A stretch of DNA of 13,536 nt. It comes from Candidatus Pelethomonas intestinigallinarum (lineage in GTDB: Bacteria > Bacillota > Clostridia > Oscillospirales > Oscillospiraceae). The notes below the pieces were generated by a model that worked only from the letters and a program-made list of their open reading frames with translations, ran no database searches and was not told the DNA's origin. The position numbers and the translations under genes are program-made. Below are positions 1-8,920 of this stretch, piece by piece (positions within the stretch are counted from its first letter, which is position 1; each line of letters begins with the position of its first letter). The stretch covers positions 1 to 13,536 of the forward strand of contig DVGP01000277.1 of assembly GCA_018712665.1 (NCBI GenBank), written 5' to 3'.

Positions 1-2
1 CC

Positions 3-437
3 AAGGTCATCGAGTACAACTCCCGCTTTGGCGACCCGGAGACCCAGGTGGTGCTGCCCCGCTTGCAGACGGACTTCGCCCAGATTGTGGAGGCCGTGGC
101 CAAGGAGCGCCTGTCGGAGCTTTCCATCCAGTGGTCGGAGCAGGCCAGCGCCTGTGTGGTCATGGCCAGCGGCGGCTACCCCGGCAGCTACCCCAAGGGG
201 CTGGAGATCGCCGGCCTGGACGAAAACGGCCAGGCAGCGGGCGCCACTGTCTACCATGCCGGCACCAAGTATGAGGACGGCAGGTTCCTGACAAACGGCG
301 GCCGGGTGCTGGGCGTCACCGCGCTGGGGGCCACCCTGGAGGAGGCCCTGGACAAGGCCTACGCCGCGGTGGGGACCATCTCCTTCGAGGGCGCCATGTA
401 CCGGAAAGACATCGGCCGCACCCACCCCAAGGGGTGA
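3..437 (+). CDS. purD: Phosphoribosylamine--glycine ligase, C-terminal part (5' end outside window)
   Basis: PurD (GAR synthetase) joins phosphoribosylamine and glycine with ATP in the second step of cytosolic de novo purine synthesis. Only the last 144 codons lie in the window, and the frame is already open at base 3. The visible part begins in the end of the ATP-grasp domain with the family signature EYNSRFGDPETQ, whose Glu and Asn bind metal and nucleotide, and continues through the GARS C-terminal domain (VVMASGGYPGSYPKG, then a GR(F/V)L-type stretch). It ends naturally with a TGA. PurD is usually last or nearly last in the purine operon, which fits the 146 bp gap and the hairpin that follow. 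An internal ATG at 48 is not the start, because conserved residues precede it. Identification is by family motif and is firm; the truncation is caused only by the window edge. Confidence 0.96.
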   Translation, partial: KVIEYNSRFGDPETQVVLPRLQTDFAQIVEAVAKERLSELSIQWSEQASACVVMASGGYPGSYPKGLEIAGLDENGQAAGATVYHAGTKYEDGRFLTNGGRVLGVTALGATLEEALDKAYAAVGTISFEGAMYRKDIGRTHPKG

Positions 438-504
438 GAAAGCCGTTGTGAGTTTATCGCAAAATATTGCACGCTTCTGAGAATACCCTGTAGGAATCAC
501 AAAA

Positions 505-546
505 TATGCAGCTCCCCCTTGCCCAAAAGCGAGGGGGAGTTGTATA
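505..546 (+). terminator. Long hairpin after purD, probable terminator
   Basis: The arms 512-522 and 529-539 pair over 11 bp, with one G-T pair and a CCAAAA loop. Pairing extends outward to 505/546 with A-T and G-T pairs. A clear uninterrupted T-tract is missing; the downstream sequence is TA-rich with a short T5 at 560-564. It is the only candidate to end purD transcription. Its 3' arm overlaps a predicted -10 element for the next gene. Confidence 0.6.
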
Positions 547-548
547 AT
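519..548 (+). promoter_or_regulatory. Predicted sigma-A promoter for the isomerase/CoA-ligase fusion gene
   Basis: TTGCCC (519-524) and a perfect TATAAT (543-548) are separated by 18 bp. Transcription would start near 555, giving a leader of about 30 nt before the ATG at 584. The -35 element lies at the top of the preceding hairpin and the -10 on its 3' flank, so this promoter and the purD hairpin share DNA. Confidence 0.55.
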
Positions 549-568
549 AATACACATCATTTTTATTG

Positions 569-575
569 AAAGGGG
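569..575 (+). promoter_or_regulatory. Ribosome-binding site that fixes the fusion-gene start
   Basis: AAAGGGG lies 8 nt upstream of the ATG at 584. An in-frame TTG at 566 would place this site inside the coding region and add six residues that do not belong to the TIM-barrel fold, so 584 is preferred. An ATG at 580 is out of frame. Confidence 0.75.
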
Positions 576-583
576 TACCATGG

Positions 584-3124
584 ATGAAGATCAGCTTTTC
601 TACACTGGCCTGCCCGGATTATTCCTGGACAGAAATCTACACGATGGCCAAGGACCTTGGCTTCGACGGTATTGAGGTGCGCGGCCTAGGGGAAGACATT
701 TTCGCAGTGAACGCCAGACCGTTCACTGACGCACGACTGCCGCAGACAGTGGAGAAGCTGCGTTCCCTAAACCTGGAGATCCCCTGCCTGGCCTCGGGCT
801 GCAGCCTGAAGTCGAAAAAGGATTTCGATAAGAACATCTCCGAAATCACCCAGTATGTGGTGCTGGCCAAAAAGCTGGGCACCCCCTATATCCGGGTGCT
901 GGGCGACCTGCACCCCGCCCCCGAGGGCGAGGTGGACGACGAGTTCGTGTGCAGCTGCTTAAAGCTGCTGGGCACCATCGCCCAGGGCTTCGGGGTCACC
1001 CTGCTGGTGGAGACCAACGGCGTCTACGCCGACACCCAGCGGCTGCGGGCCCTGCTGGATAAGGTAGCAATGCCCTCGGTGGCCGCCCTATGGGACATGC
1101 ACCACCCCTACCGCTGGGCCGGGGAGTCCCCCGCCCAGACCGTGGAGAACCTGGGGGACTACATCAAGTACGTCCATGTAAAGGACAGTGTGGTGAAGGA
1201 CGGCCAGGTGGAGTACCGCATGATGGGCCAGGGCGACCTGCCCATCACCGAGATGCTGGACCAGCTGTTCGCCTCCGGCTACGACGGCTATATCTCCCTG
1301 GAGTGGGTGAAGCGCTGGATGGGCGAGCTCTCCGACGCCGGTGTGGTGTTCCCCCAGTTCGCCAACTTCATGCACGACTACGTGCCCACCCTGCCCCAGA
1401 AGGAGGAGGGCCCCAGCGTCCTCCAGGACGACCAGCGCCACGCAGGCAAGTATGTGTGGCCCAAGGAGACCCTCATCGACGAGACCTTCCCCGACGTGCT
1501 GGACCGGATGGTCAAGGAGTTCCCCGACCAGTACGCCTTCCGCTACACCGAGCTGGACTACACCCGCACCTACTCCCAGTTCCGGGACGATGTGGACCAG
1601 TTCGCCCGGGCCCTCATCTACATGGGGGTGAAGAAGGGCAACCACGTGGCCATCTGGGCCACCAACGTGCCCCAGTGGTACATCACCTTCTGGGCCACCA
1701 CCAAGATCGGCGCGGTGCTGGTCACCGTGAACACTGCCTATAAGATCCACGAGGCCGAGTACCTGCTGCGCCAGTCCGACACCCACACCCTGGTGATGAT
1801 CGACGGCTTCAAGGACTCCGACTACGTGGGCATTATGAAAGAGCTGTGCCCCGAGCTCCAGGACAGCCTGCCCGGCAAGCTCCACAGCAAGCGGCTGCCG
1901 GTGCTGCGCAACATCATCACCGTGGACAGCAAGCAGCCCGGCTGCTATACCTGGGACCACGCCATGGGCCTGGGGGATTCGGTGCCCCCCACCGAGGTGG
2001 AGAAGCGCCGCCGCCAGATCAACAAGGACGACGTGGCCAACATGCAGTACACCTCCGGCACCACCGGCTTCCCCAAGGGGGTTATGCTCACCCACTACAA
2101 CGTGGTGAACAACGGCAAGGCCATCGGCGACTGCATGGACCTGTCCACCGCGGACAAGCTGATGATCCAGGTGCCCATGTTCCACTGCTTCGGCATGGTA
2201 CTGGCCATGACCGCCGCCATGACCCACGGCACCACCATGTGCCCCATCACCGCCTTCTCCCCCCGCAAGGGCCTGGACTGCATCAATCGGGAGCAGATCA
2301 CCGCCTTCCACGGGGTGCCCACCATGTTCATCGCCATGCTGGAGCACGAGAATTTCCCCAAGACCGATTTCTCCCACATGCGCACCGGCATCATGGCGGG
2401 CTCCCCCTGCCCGGTGAAGGTGATGCAGGATGTGGTGGATAAGATGCACATGAGCGAGATCTGCATCACCTACGGCCAGACCGAGGCCTCTCCCGGCTGC
2501 ACCATGTCCAAGACCACCGACTCTTTGGACGTGCGGGTCAACACCGTGGGCGGCGCCATGTTCGGCGTAGAGTGCAAGATCGTAGACCCGGAGACCGGCG
2601 AGGACCTGCCCGACGACGTGGACGGCGAGTTCGTGGCCCGGGGCTACAACATCATGAAGGGCTACTACAAGATGCCCGAGGCCACCGCCGCCGCCATCGA
2701 CCAGGACGGGTGGCTCCACACCGGCGACCTGGCCCGCCGCACCCCCGAGGGCAACTACAAGATCACCGGCCGCATCAAGGACATGATCATCCGGGGCGGC
2801 GAGAACATCTACCCCAAGGAGATCGAGGACTTCATCTACACCCATCCCAAGGTCCGGGACGTGCAGGTCATCGGCGTGCCCGACGAGCAGTACGGCGAGG
2901 AGATCATGGCCTGCGTCATCCTGAAGGAGGGGGAGACCTCCACCGAGGAGGAGATCAAGGACTACGTGCGCACCCACATGGCCAAGCACAAGGTGCCCCG
3001 GTACGTCTCCTTCGTCAAGGAATTCCCCATGAACGCCGCGGGGAAGATCCTCAAGTACAAAATGCGGGAGAACGCCGTGGAGTACCTGAAGCTCCAGAAG
3101 GCCGCCTCCATCGAGACCGCGTAA
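584..3124 (+). CDS. Fusion protein: xylose-isomerase-type TIM barrel + ACSF2/FadD-like acyl-CoA synthetase
   Basis: This is one uninterrupted 846-residue frame with two complete enzymes. Residues 1 to about 270 are a sugar-phosphate isomerase/epimerase-type TIM barrel (AP_endonuc_2 fold). The expected metal ligands are present: E143 (LVETNG), D171 (WDMHH), H198 (YVHVKD) and E240 (SLEW). After a short linker (about 271-296) comes an adenylate-forming acyl-CoA ligase. It has the P-loop YTSGTTGFPKG (489-499), YGQTE (630-634), TGD (713-715), the hinge region GRIKDMIIRGGENIYPKEIE (729-748) and the catalytic lysine K821 in NAAGK. The MFHCFGM and HMRTGIMAGSPCP segments resemble medium-chain ACSF2-like ligases. 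Family knowledge: such ligases make acyl-AMP and then acyl-CoA, and such barrels isomerise or epimerise keto-sugars or cyclitols using a divalent metal. Inference: the fusion couples rearrangement of a polyol or sugar acid to CoA activation. The substrate cannot be read from sequence. The protein is probably cytosolic, with no signal peptide. The next gene, a Gfo/Idh/MocA oxidoreductase, is a typical partner of such barrels. Confidence 0.9.
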   Translation: MKISFSTLACPDYSWTEIYTMAKDLGFDGIEVRGLGEDIFAVNARPFTDARLPQTVEKLRSLNLEIPCLASGCSLKSKKDFDKNISEITQYVVLAKKLGTPYIRVLGDLHPAPEGEVDDEFVCSCLKLLGTIAQGFGVTLLVETNGVYADTQRLRALLDKVAMPSVAALWDMHHPYRWAGESPAQTVENLGDYIKYVHVKDSVVKDGQVEYRMMGQGDLPITEMLDQLFASGYDGYISLEWVKRWMGELSDAGVVFPQFANFMHDYVPTLPQKEEGPSVLQDDQRHAGKYVWPKETLIDETFPDVLDRMVKEFPDQYAFRYTELDYTRTYSQFRDDVDQFARALIYMGVKKGNHVAIWATNVPQWYITFWATTKIGAVLVTVNTAYKIHEAEYLLRQSDTHTLVMIDGFKDSDYVGIMKELCPELQDSLPGKLHSKRLPVLRNIITVDSKQPGCYTWDHAMGLGDSVPPTEVEKRRRQINKDDVANMQYTSGTTGFPKGVMLTHYNVVNNGKAIGDCMDLSTADKLMIQVPMFHCFGMVLAMTAAMTHGTTMCPITAFSPRKGLDCINREQITAFHGVPTMFIAMLEHENFPKTDFSHMRTGIMAGSPCPVKVMQDVVDKMHMSEICITYGQTEASPGCTMSKTTDSLDVRVNTVGGAMFGVECKIVDPETGEDLPDDVDGEFVARGYNIMKGYYKMPEATAAAIDQDGWLHTGDLARRTPEGNYKITGRIKDMIIRGGENIYPKEIEDFIYTHPKVRDVQVIGVPDEQYGEEIMACVILKEGETSTEEEIKDYVRTHMAKHKVPRYVSFVKEFPMNAAGKILKYKMRENAVEYLKLQKAASIETA

Positions 3125-3151
3125 AAGCGGGCAAAAAATACAGAGAGAACA

Positions 3152-3187
3152 GGGCGGGAGGGCTTGCTTTTCCCGCCCGTTTTCTTT
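3152..3187 (+). terminator. Rho-independent terminator after the fusion gene
   Basis: GGGCGGGA (3152-3159) pairs perfectly with TCCCGCCC (3171-3178) around an 11-nt loop, followed by GTTTTCTTT. It lies 27 bp after the fusion stop codon. This implies that the fusion gene and the Gfo/Idh/MocA gene are not simply one transcript, unless read-through occurs. Confidence 0.8.
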
Positions 3188-3192
3188 AGAAT
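3164..3192 (+). promoter_or_regulatory. Possible promoter for the Gfo/Idh/MocA gene, nested in the terminator
   Basis: TTGCTT (3164-3169, inside the terminator loop) and TAGAAT (3187-3192) are separated by 17 bp. A start near 3199 would place the GC hairpin at 3201-3221 at the extreme 5' end of the mRNA. The arrangement copies the one upstream of the fusion gene. The evidence is two hexamers and spacing only. Confidence 0.4.
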
Positions 3193-3200
3193 GAGAAAAG

Positions 3201-3221
3201 AGGCGGGGAGACGCCCCGCCT
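3201..3221 (+). other. GC-rich leader hairpin upstream of the Gfo/Idh/MocA gene
   Basis: AGGCGGGG (3201-3208) pairs perfectly with CCCCGCCT (3214-3221) around the loop AGACG. No T-tract follows, so it is not a terminator. It sits about 37 bp before the start codon and leaves the ribosome-binding site (AAAGGAAG) free. It could stabilise the 5' end of the mRNA; a regulatory role is not shown. Confidence 0.5.
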
Positions 3222-3258
3222 GGGTGAGGAATTTCGTGAAAAGAAAGGAAGTATACCT

Positions 3259-4542
3259 ATGAAAGCGCCTGTTACCTTTGCCATCGCCGGGTTTGGCGAC
3301 CGGGGCAGCACCTATGCCTCCATGCAGAACTTGTTCCCGGACAAGATGAAAGTGGTGGCCGTGGCGGACCTGAACCCCGCCAAGGTGGAGAAAGCCAAAA
3401 AACTCTATGACATCCCGGAGGAGCACTGCTTTTCCAGCGCCGAGGAAATGCTGGCACAGCCCCGCCTGGCCGACGTGATGGTGGTCTCCACCATGGACCG
3501 GCAGCATGTGGGCCACGCCATCCCCGCCCTGGAAAAGGGCTACCACATCCTGCTGGAGAAGCCCATCTCCCCGGAGCTCTCCCAGTGCAAGAAGATCCTG
3601 GACGCGGCCAGGACCTGTCCCGGGAAGGTCATCGTGTGCCACGTATTGCGCTACACCGTGTTCTACAACACCTTGAAGGACCTGATCCAGAGCGGCCGCA
3701 TCGGCGACGTGGTGACCATCTGTGCCAACGAGAACGTGGGCTACTGGCACCAGGCCCACTCCTTCGTCCGGGGCAACTGGCGCAATTCCCGGGAGAGCAG
3801 CCCCATGATCCTCCAGAAGTCCTGCCACGATATGGACATCCTCACCTGGCTGCTGGGGAAGCGGTGCAAGACCGTCTCCAGCTTCGGCGGCACACAGCTG
3901 TTCAAGGCGGCGCGGGCCCCGGAGGGGGCGGCTCTCCGCTGCCTGGACGGCTGCAAGGCGAAGGAGAATTGCCCCTTTGACGCGGAGAAGATCTACATCA
4001 CCAGCCCCAAGACCGGCCGGGTCCACGGGGACAGCTGGATCACCTCCGTCCTCAGCGTGGAGAACACCGTGGAGAGCACCTACAAGGCCCTGCGGGAGGG
4101 ACCCTACGGCCGGTGCGTCTACCACTGCGACAACGATGTGGTGGACCACCAGCAGACCAACCTGCTCATGGAGGACGGCAGTACCGTCAGCTTTACCATG
4201 TGTGCCTTCACCGAGAGCTGCTACCGGACCTTCAAGGCCATGGGCACCAGGGGGGAGATCGAGGCGGATATGCTTTCCAACCTCATCCGCGTCCGGGTGT
4301 TCGGCCAGCCGGAGGAGGTCATCGACGTGGGCAAGCTGGCCGGAGACCTGAAGGGCCACGGCGGCGGGGACAGCGGCATCATCCAGGACCTGCTGGACAT
4401 GCTGCGCAGCGGCGCAGAGCCCAATGAGCGCACCACGACCCTGGAGCACAGCATGGAAAGCCACTTCATCGCCCTGGCGGCGGAGGAGAGCCGGCTCCAC
4501 GGCGGCCGGGTGGTAGAGCTGGAGGCGTTCAAAAACAGATAG
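3259..4542 (+). CDS. Gfo/Idh/MocA-family NAD(P)-dependent oxidoreductase
   Basis: This 427-residue cytosolic protein has an N-terminal Rossmann fold with the dinucleotide loop GFGDRG (11-16) and an acidic residue after the second strand (VAVADLNP, about 33-40). The family motif EKP lies at 100-102, where the lysine is catalytic in characterised members. A (K)SCHDMDIL segment (187-194) supplies the His/Asp pair of the C-terminal domain. Family members oxidise a sugar, cyclitol or glycoside hydroxyl to a ketone, or the reverse, with NAD(P). A cysteine cluster C228-x3-C232-x5-C238-P inserted in the C-terminal domain suggests a structural metal or disulfide and marks a longer subgroup. The start is supported by AAAGGAAG about 8 nt upstream. 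The gene follows the TIM-barrel/CoA-ligase fusion in the same direction, suggesting a shared catabolic pathway; the substrate is unknown. Related families include inositol dehydrogenase and C-glycoside-cleaving systems, but no specific assignment is justified. Confidence 0.93.
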   Translation: MKAPVTFAIAGFGDRGSTYASMQNLFPDKMKVVAVADLNPAKVEKAKKLYDIPEEHCFSSAEEMLAQPRLADVMVVSTMDRQHVGHAIPALEKGYHILLEKPISPELSQCKKILDAARTCPGKVIVCHVLRYTVFYNTLKDLIQSGRIGDVVTICANENVGYWHQAHSFVRGNWRNSRESSPMILQKSCHDMDILTWLLGKRCKTVSSFGGTQLFKAARAPEGAALRCLDGCKAKENCPFDAEKIYITSPKTGRVHGDSWITSVLSVENTVESTYKALREGPYGRCVYHCDNDVVDHQQTNLLMEDGSTVSFTMCAFTESCYRTFKAMGTRGEIEADMLSNLIRVRVFGQPEEVIDVGKLAGDLKGHGGGDSGIIQDLLDMLRSGAEPNERTTTLEHSMESHFIALAAEESRLHGGRVVELEAFKNR

Positions 4543-4607
4543 CCGTGACACGGCGCGGACGCTTTGATCAGACGGTGGAGCGGGACCGCGGCGGAGAGAA
4601 ATACAGA

Positions 4608-4653
4608 CGCGCCAGGGCGGGAGTTTTCCCGGACCCTGGCGCGTTTTTGTTTT
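4608..4653 (+). terminator. Strong intrinsic terminator between convergent genes
   Basis: A perfect 10-bp stem (4608-4617 with 4634-4643, CGCGCCAGGG) carries an inner paired segment and is followed by TTTTTGTTTT. On the plus strand it ends the oxidoreductase gene. On the minus strand the same hairpin is followed by a moderately T-rich stretch, so it may also stop the convergent aldo/keto reductase transcript. Confidence 0.9.
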
Positions 4654-4728
4654 CCGTGGATATGGAGGCCCCGTTCCACGCTTTTGAAGGGGCGTGGGCG
4701 CTGAAACGATCGGCGGAGCGGCGCGGGC

Positions 4729-5736
4729 TCAGGCGCCGAAGTCCGCCGCCACCTTCTTGAGCATCTCCCGGATGGGCAGATGGTAGGGGCAGCGCTCCTC
4801 GCAGGCGCCGCATTCCACGCAGTCCCCGGCCTTGGCGGACAGGGCGCCGTACCGGTCCCGGGCCCAGTCGGCCAGGCCGTAGCGGCTGAGATAGCCGTGG
4901 AAGAGGAAGGCGTTGGGGATGCTGATGCCCACGGTGCAGGGGGCGCAGTAGTTGCACCGGCGGCAGAAGTTGGTCCCCAGCTCCCGGCGCACCCGCTCCA
5001 TCCCCTCCAGCTCCTCCCGGGACAGGGGGGAGCGGTCGGCCATGGCGGCCGCGTTCTGCGCCACCTCGGCGGGGCTGTACATGCCGGGGATCACCACGGT
5101 GACGTTGGGGCTGGCGCCGATGAAGCGCAGGGCGAGGCTGGCGTCCTCGATGGCGCTGCCGGCCAGGGGCTTCATGGCGATGAAGGCGATGTCCTTCTCC
5201 CGTGCCCGGGCCATGAGCTCGTTGGCCTGGTTCTCCACGATGTTGTAGGGGAACATGATGGTCTCCACCCAGGGCAGGTCCATGGCCTGCTCAAACACCT
5301 CCAGGGAGTGGGCGGTGACACCCAGGTGGCCGATCTTTCCCGCCTCCTTGGCCTCCAGCAGAGCTTCCAGCGCCCCGCCGGGGGCGCAGACCTGCTCCAG
5401 CTGCTCCGGGGAGGGGTTGTGGACCTGGTAGAGGTCGATGTAGTCCGTGCGGAGGTTGCCCAGGCTGATGCCGATGTCCCGGGCCATGGAGTCCCTGTCC
5501 CTGGACATGGACTTGGTGGCCAGGACAAAATCCTTCCGACAGCCCTCGATGGCCTGGCCGATGAGCTCCTCGCTGACGGTGTAGCCCCGGGCGGTGTCGA
5601 TGTAGTTGATGCCGGCGGCGCGGACCGCGTCCAGCAGCTCCCTGGCCGCTGCGGCGTCCACCCGCTGGATGGGGATGCCGCCAAAGCCCACCCGGGATAC
5701 CCGCAGCCCCGTTTTGCCCAATGTTACGTATTCCAT
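4729..5736 (-). CDS. Aldo/keto reductase with C-terminal ferredoxin-like iron-sulfur region
   Basis: This 335-residue cytosolic protein has an AKR (alpha/beta)8 barrel with the catalytic tetrad visible: D47 (YIDTA), Y52, K75 (LATKS) and H106 (YQVHN). The C-terminal part has two cysteine groups. C258, C261, C264 and C267 are spaced by two residues each. C306-x2-C309-x2-C312-x3-C316-P is a classic [4Fe-4S] motif. Family knowledge: this Fer4-type AKR group is common in anaerobes and is thought to pass electrons between the clusters and a carbonyl substrate; physiological substrates are mostly unknown. The start at 5736 (MEYVTLGKTGLRVSRVGFGG) matches the family N-terminus and has an AAGGAGAGGAG site about 9 nt upstream. 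A longer in-frame start at 5823 would run through that site and is rejected. The gene is convergent with the Gfo/Idh/MocA gene and downstream of ftsH on the same strand, with a 110 bp gap. It could supply a redox step to the neighbouring catabolic genes, but this is only positional inference. Confidence 0.94.
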   Translation of the reverse strand: MEYVTLGKTGLRVSRVGFGGIPIQRVDAAAARELLDAVRAAGINYIDTARGYTVSEELIGQAIEGCRKDFVLATKSMSRDRDSMARDIGISLGNLRTDYIDLYQVHNPSPEQLEQVCAPGGALEALLEAKEAGKIGHLGVTAHSLEVFEQAMDLPWVETIMFPYNIVENQANELMARAREKDIAFIAMKPLAGSAIEDASLALRFIGASPNVTVVIPGMYSPAEVAQNAAAMADRSPLSREELEGMERVRRELGTNFCRRCNYCAPCTVGISIPNAFLFHGYLSRYGLADWARDRYGALSAKAGDCVECGACEERCPYHLPIREMLKKVAADFGA

Positions 5737-5798
5737 AGTCGTGCTCTCCTCTCCTTGACTGCCTGATATGGTTCCCGAAGAATTTCGGCAGCTGGCTC

Positions 5799-5837
5799 TT
5801 GAAACAAGGGGGAGAGGTCTCAACCGGAGCCTCTCCC
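5799..5837 (-). terminator. Probable terminator of ftsH
   Basis: On the minus strand GGGAGAGG (5837-5830) pairs with CCTCTCCC (5817-5810), an 8-bp perfect stem with a 12-nt loop. It is followed by the T-rich stretch CCTTGTTT. It lies 10 bp after the ftsH stop. The T-tract is imperfect, so some read-through into the aldo/keto reductase gene is possible. Confidence 0.6.
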
Positions 5838-5846
5838 GCCTGCTGT

Positions 5847-7910
<2,064 letters not shown>

Positions 7911-7967
7911 CGCGCTCTCCTCTATTTCCGAGGGGGACAGGGTCCGCCCGGCACATTTCTCCCGTTG

Positions 7968-7996
7968 ATGGTACCACAAAATCCCGCCGGTCTCAA
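7968..7996 (-). promoter_or_regulatory. Predicted sigma-A promoter of ftsH
   Basis: On the minus strand TTGAGA (7996-7991) and TACCAT (7973-7968) are separated by 17 bp. The start would be near 7961, about 50 nt before the ftsH ATG. The -10 element matches the consensus at four of six positions. Confidence 0.5.
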
Positions 7997-8059
7997 GGAC
8001 TGACTGTGGATTTTCTGTGAAATTTCTATGAATACCCCTTTATTATGCCGCCTTCGCTG

Positions 8060-8068
8060 TGCTATACT
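8060..8068 (+). promoter_or_regulatory. Predicted extended -10 promoter of rlmB
   Basis: TGC followed by TATACT (8063-8068) is an extended -10 element (TGn-TATACT). The sequence 17-18 bp upstream (TTATTA / TTTATT) is only a weak -35, which extended -10 promoters tolerate. It sits about 30 bp before the ribosome-binding site AAGGAG (8094-8099). Together with the ftsH promoter it forms a divergent promoter region of about 195 bp. Confidence 0.5.
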
Positions 8069-8105
8069 TATGCCAATATCCAGCCTGAGACGTAAGGAGA
8101 CGGAC

Positions 8106-8885
8106 ATGAGAGAGCATAGCAGAGAGAATCCGGGGCGGGAGGACGCCGCCGAGGGCCGCATCGAGGGGCGCAACGCCGTGGCGGAGGCCATCCGCTCCGG
8201 CGTCTCTATTGACAAGCTGTACATCGCCAAAGGGGAGACGGACCGCACCCTCGCCCGCCTGGCCGCCGACGCCAAGCGGACGGGGGCGGTGGTGGTGGAG
8301 GCGGACCGGCGGAAGCTGGACGCCATGAGCCTCACCCACAGCCACCAGGGGGTCATCGCTGTGGCGGCGGCCCAGCCCTACGCCACGGTGGAGGACATCC
8401 TCCGCGCCGCCGAGGAGCGGGGGGAGAAGCCGCTGCTGGTGGTGTGCGACGAGATCTCCGACCCCCACAACCTGGGGGCCATCATCCGCACGGCGGAGTG
8501 CGCCGGGGCCCACGGGGTGATCGTCCCCAAGCGCCGCAGCGCGGGGCTTACCGCCGTGGTGGCCAAGACCAGCGCCGGGGCGGTGAGTTACCTGCCGGTG
8601 GCCCGGGTGCCCAACATCGCCGCCCTGCTGGCGGACCTGAAAAAGCGGGGAATCTGGGTCTTCGGCGCCGCAGCCGAGGGCTCCGTGTCCCTCTATAACG
8701 CGGACCTGGCGGGCCCCGCCGCCATCGTCATCGGCAGCGAGGGGGACGGCATGACCCGGCTGGTCCGGGAGAGCTGCGACTTCCTGGTGAGCATCCCCAT
8801 GAAGGGGAGGATCTCCTCCCTCAACGCCTCGGCCGCCGCCGCCGTTCTGCTCTATGAGGCCCTCCGGCAGCGCCTGGGCGGCTGA
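8106..8885 (+). CDS. rlmB: TrmH/SpoU-family 23S rRNA 2'-O-ribose methyltransferase (RlmB type)
   Basis: This 259-residue SPOUT methyltransferase transfers a methyl from SAM to a ribose 2'-OH; RlmB targets G2251 of 23S rRNA in the P-loop. The N-terminal substrate-binding domain starts with the typical IEGRNAVAEAIRSG (19-32). The knotted catalytic domain carries motif 1 DPHNLGAIIRTAECAG (119-134, with N122 and R128), motif 2 IVIGSEGDGM (207-216, with E212) and motif 3 IPMKGRISSLNASAAAAVLL (230-249). Length and motifs fit RlmB; another TrmH-family site specificity cannot be excluded. The ATG at 8106 has AAGGAG 6 nt upstream. A longer frame from 8028 would cover the promoter and ribosome-binding site and is rejected. 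In many Firmicutes this gene sits by cysS/mrnC; here it is divergent from ftsH and 35 bp ahead of an unrelated membrane-protein gene, probably in one transcript. Confidence 0.92.
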   Translation: MREHSRENPGREDAAEGRIEGRNAVAEAIRSGVSIDKLYIAKGETDRTLARLAADAKRTGAVVVEADRRKLDAMSLTHSHQGVIAVAAAQPYATVEDILRAAEERGEKPLLVVCDEISDPHNLGAIIRTAECAGAHGVIVPKRRSAGLTAVVAKTSAGAVSYLPVARVPNIAALLADLKKRGIWVFGAAAEGSVSLYNADLAGPAAIVIGSEGDGMTRLVRESCDFLVSIPMKGRISSLNASAAAAVLLYEALRQRLGG

Positions 8886-8920
8886 GCGCCGCCCCTTTCC
8901 CAGCACAAGCAAGGAGATAC

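Noticed and set aside
438..504. Possible small gene or riboswitch after purD
   Set aside because: There is no open frame with a ribosome-binding site, and no aptamer-like multi-stem fold is visible. It looks like ordinary AT-rich spacer.
1088..2989. Long antisense open frame (633 codons) opposite the fusion gene
   Set aside because: It is a codon-phase shadow of a GC-rich gene. The translation is low-complexity His/Gly/Val/Asp-rich, has no recognisable domain, and there is no ribosome-binding site.
584..4542. Assignment of the fusion and Gfo/Idh/MocA pair to a known C-glycoside-cleaving or inositol operon
   Set aside because: The families overlap with those pathways, but the CoA-ligase fusion does not belong to either. 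No transporter or other diagnostic partner is in the window.
2962..4551. 529-codon minus-strand frame spanning the fusion-gene end and the oxidoreductase
   Set aside because: It crosses a terminator and a promoter region and is antisense to two well-supported genes. The composition is typical of a shadow frame.
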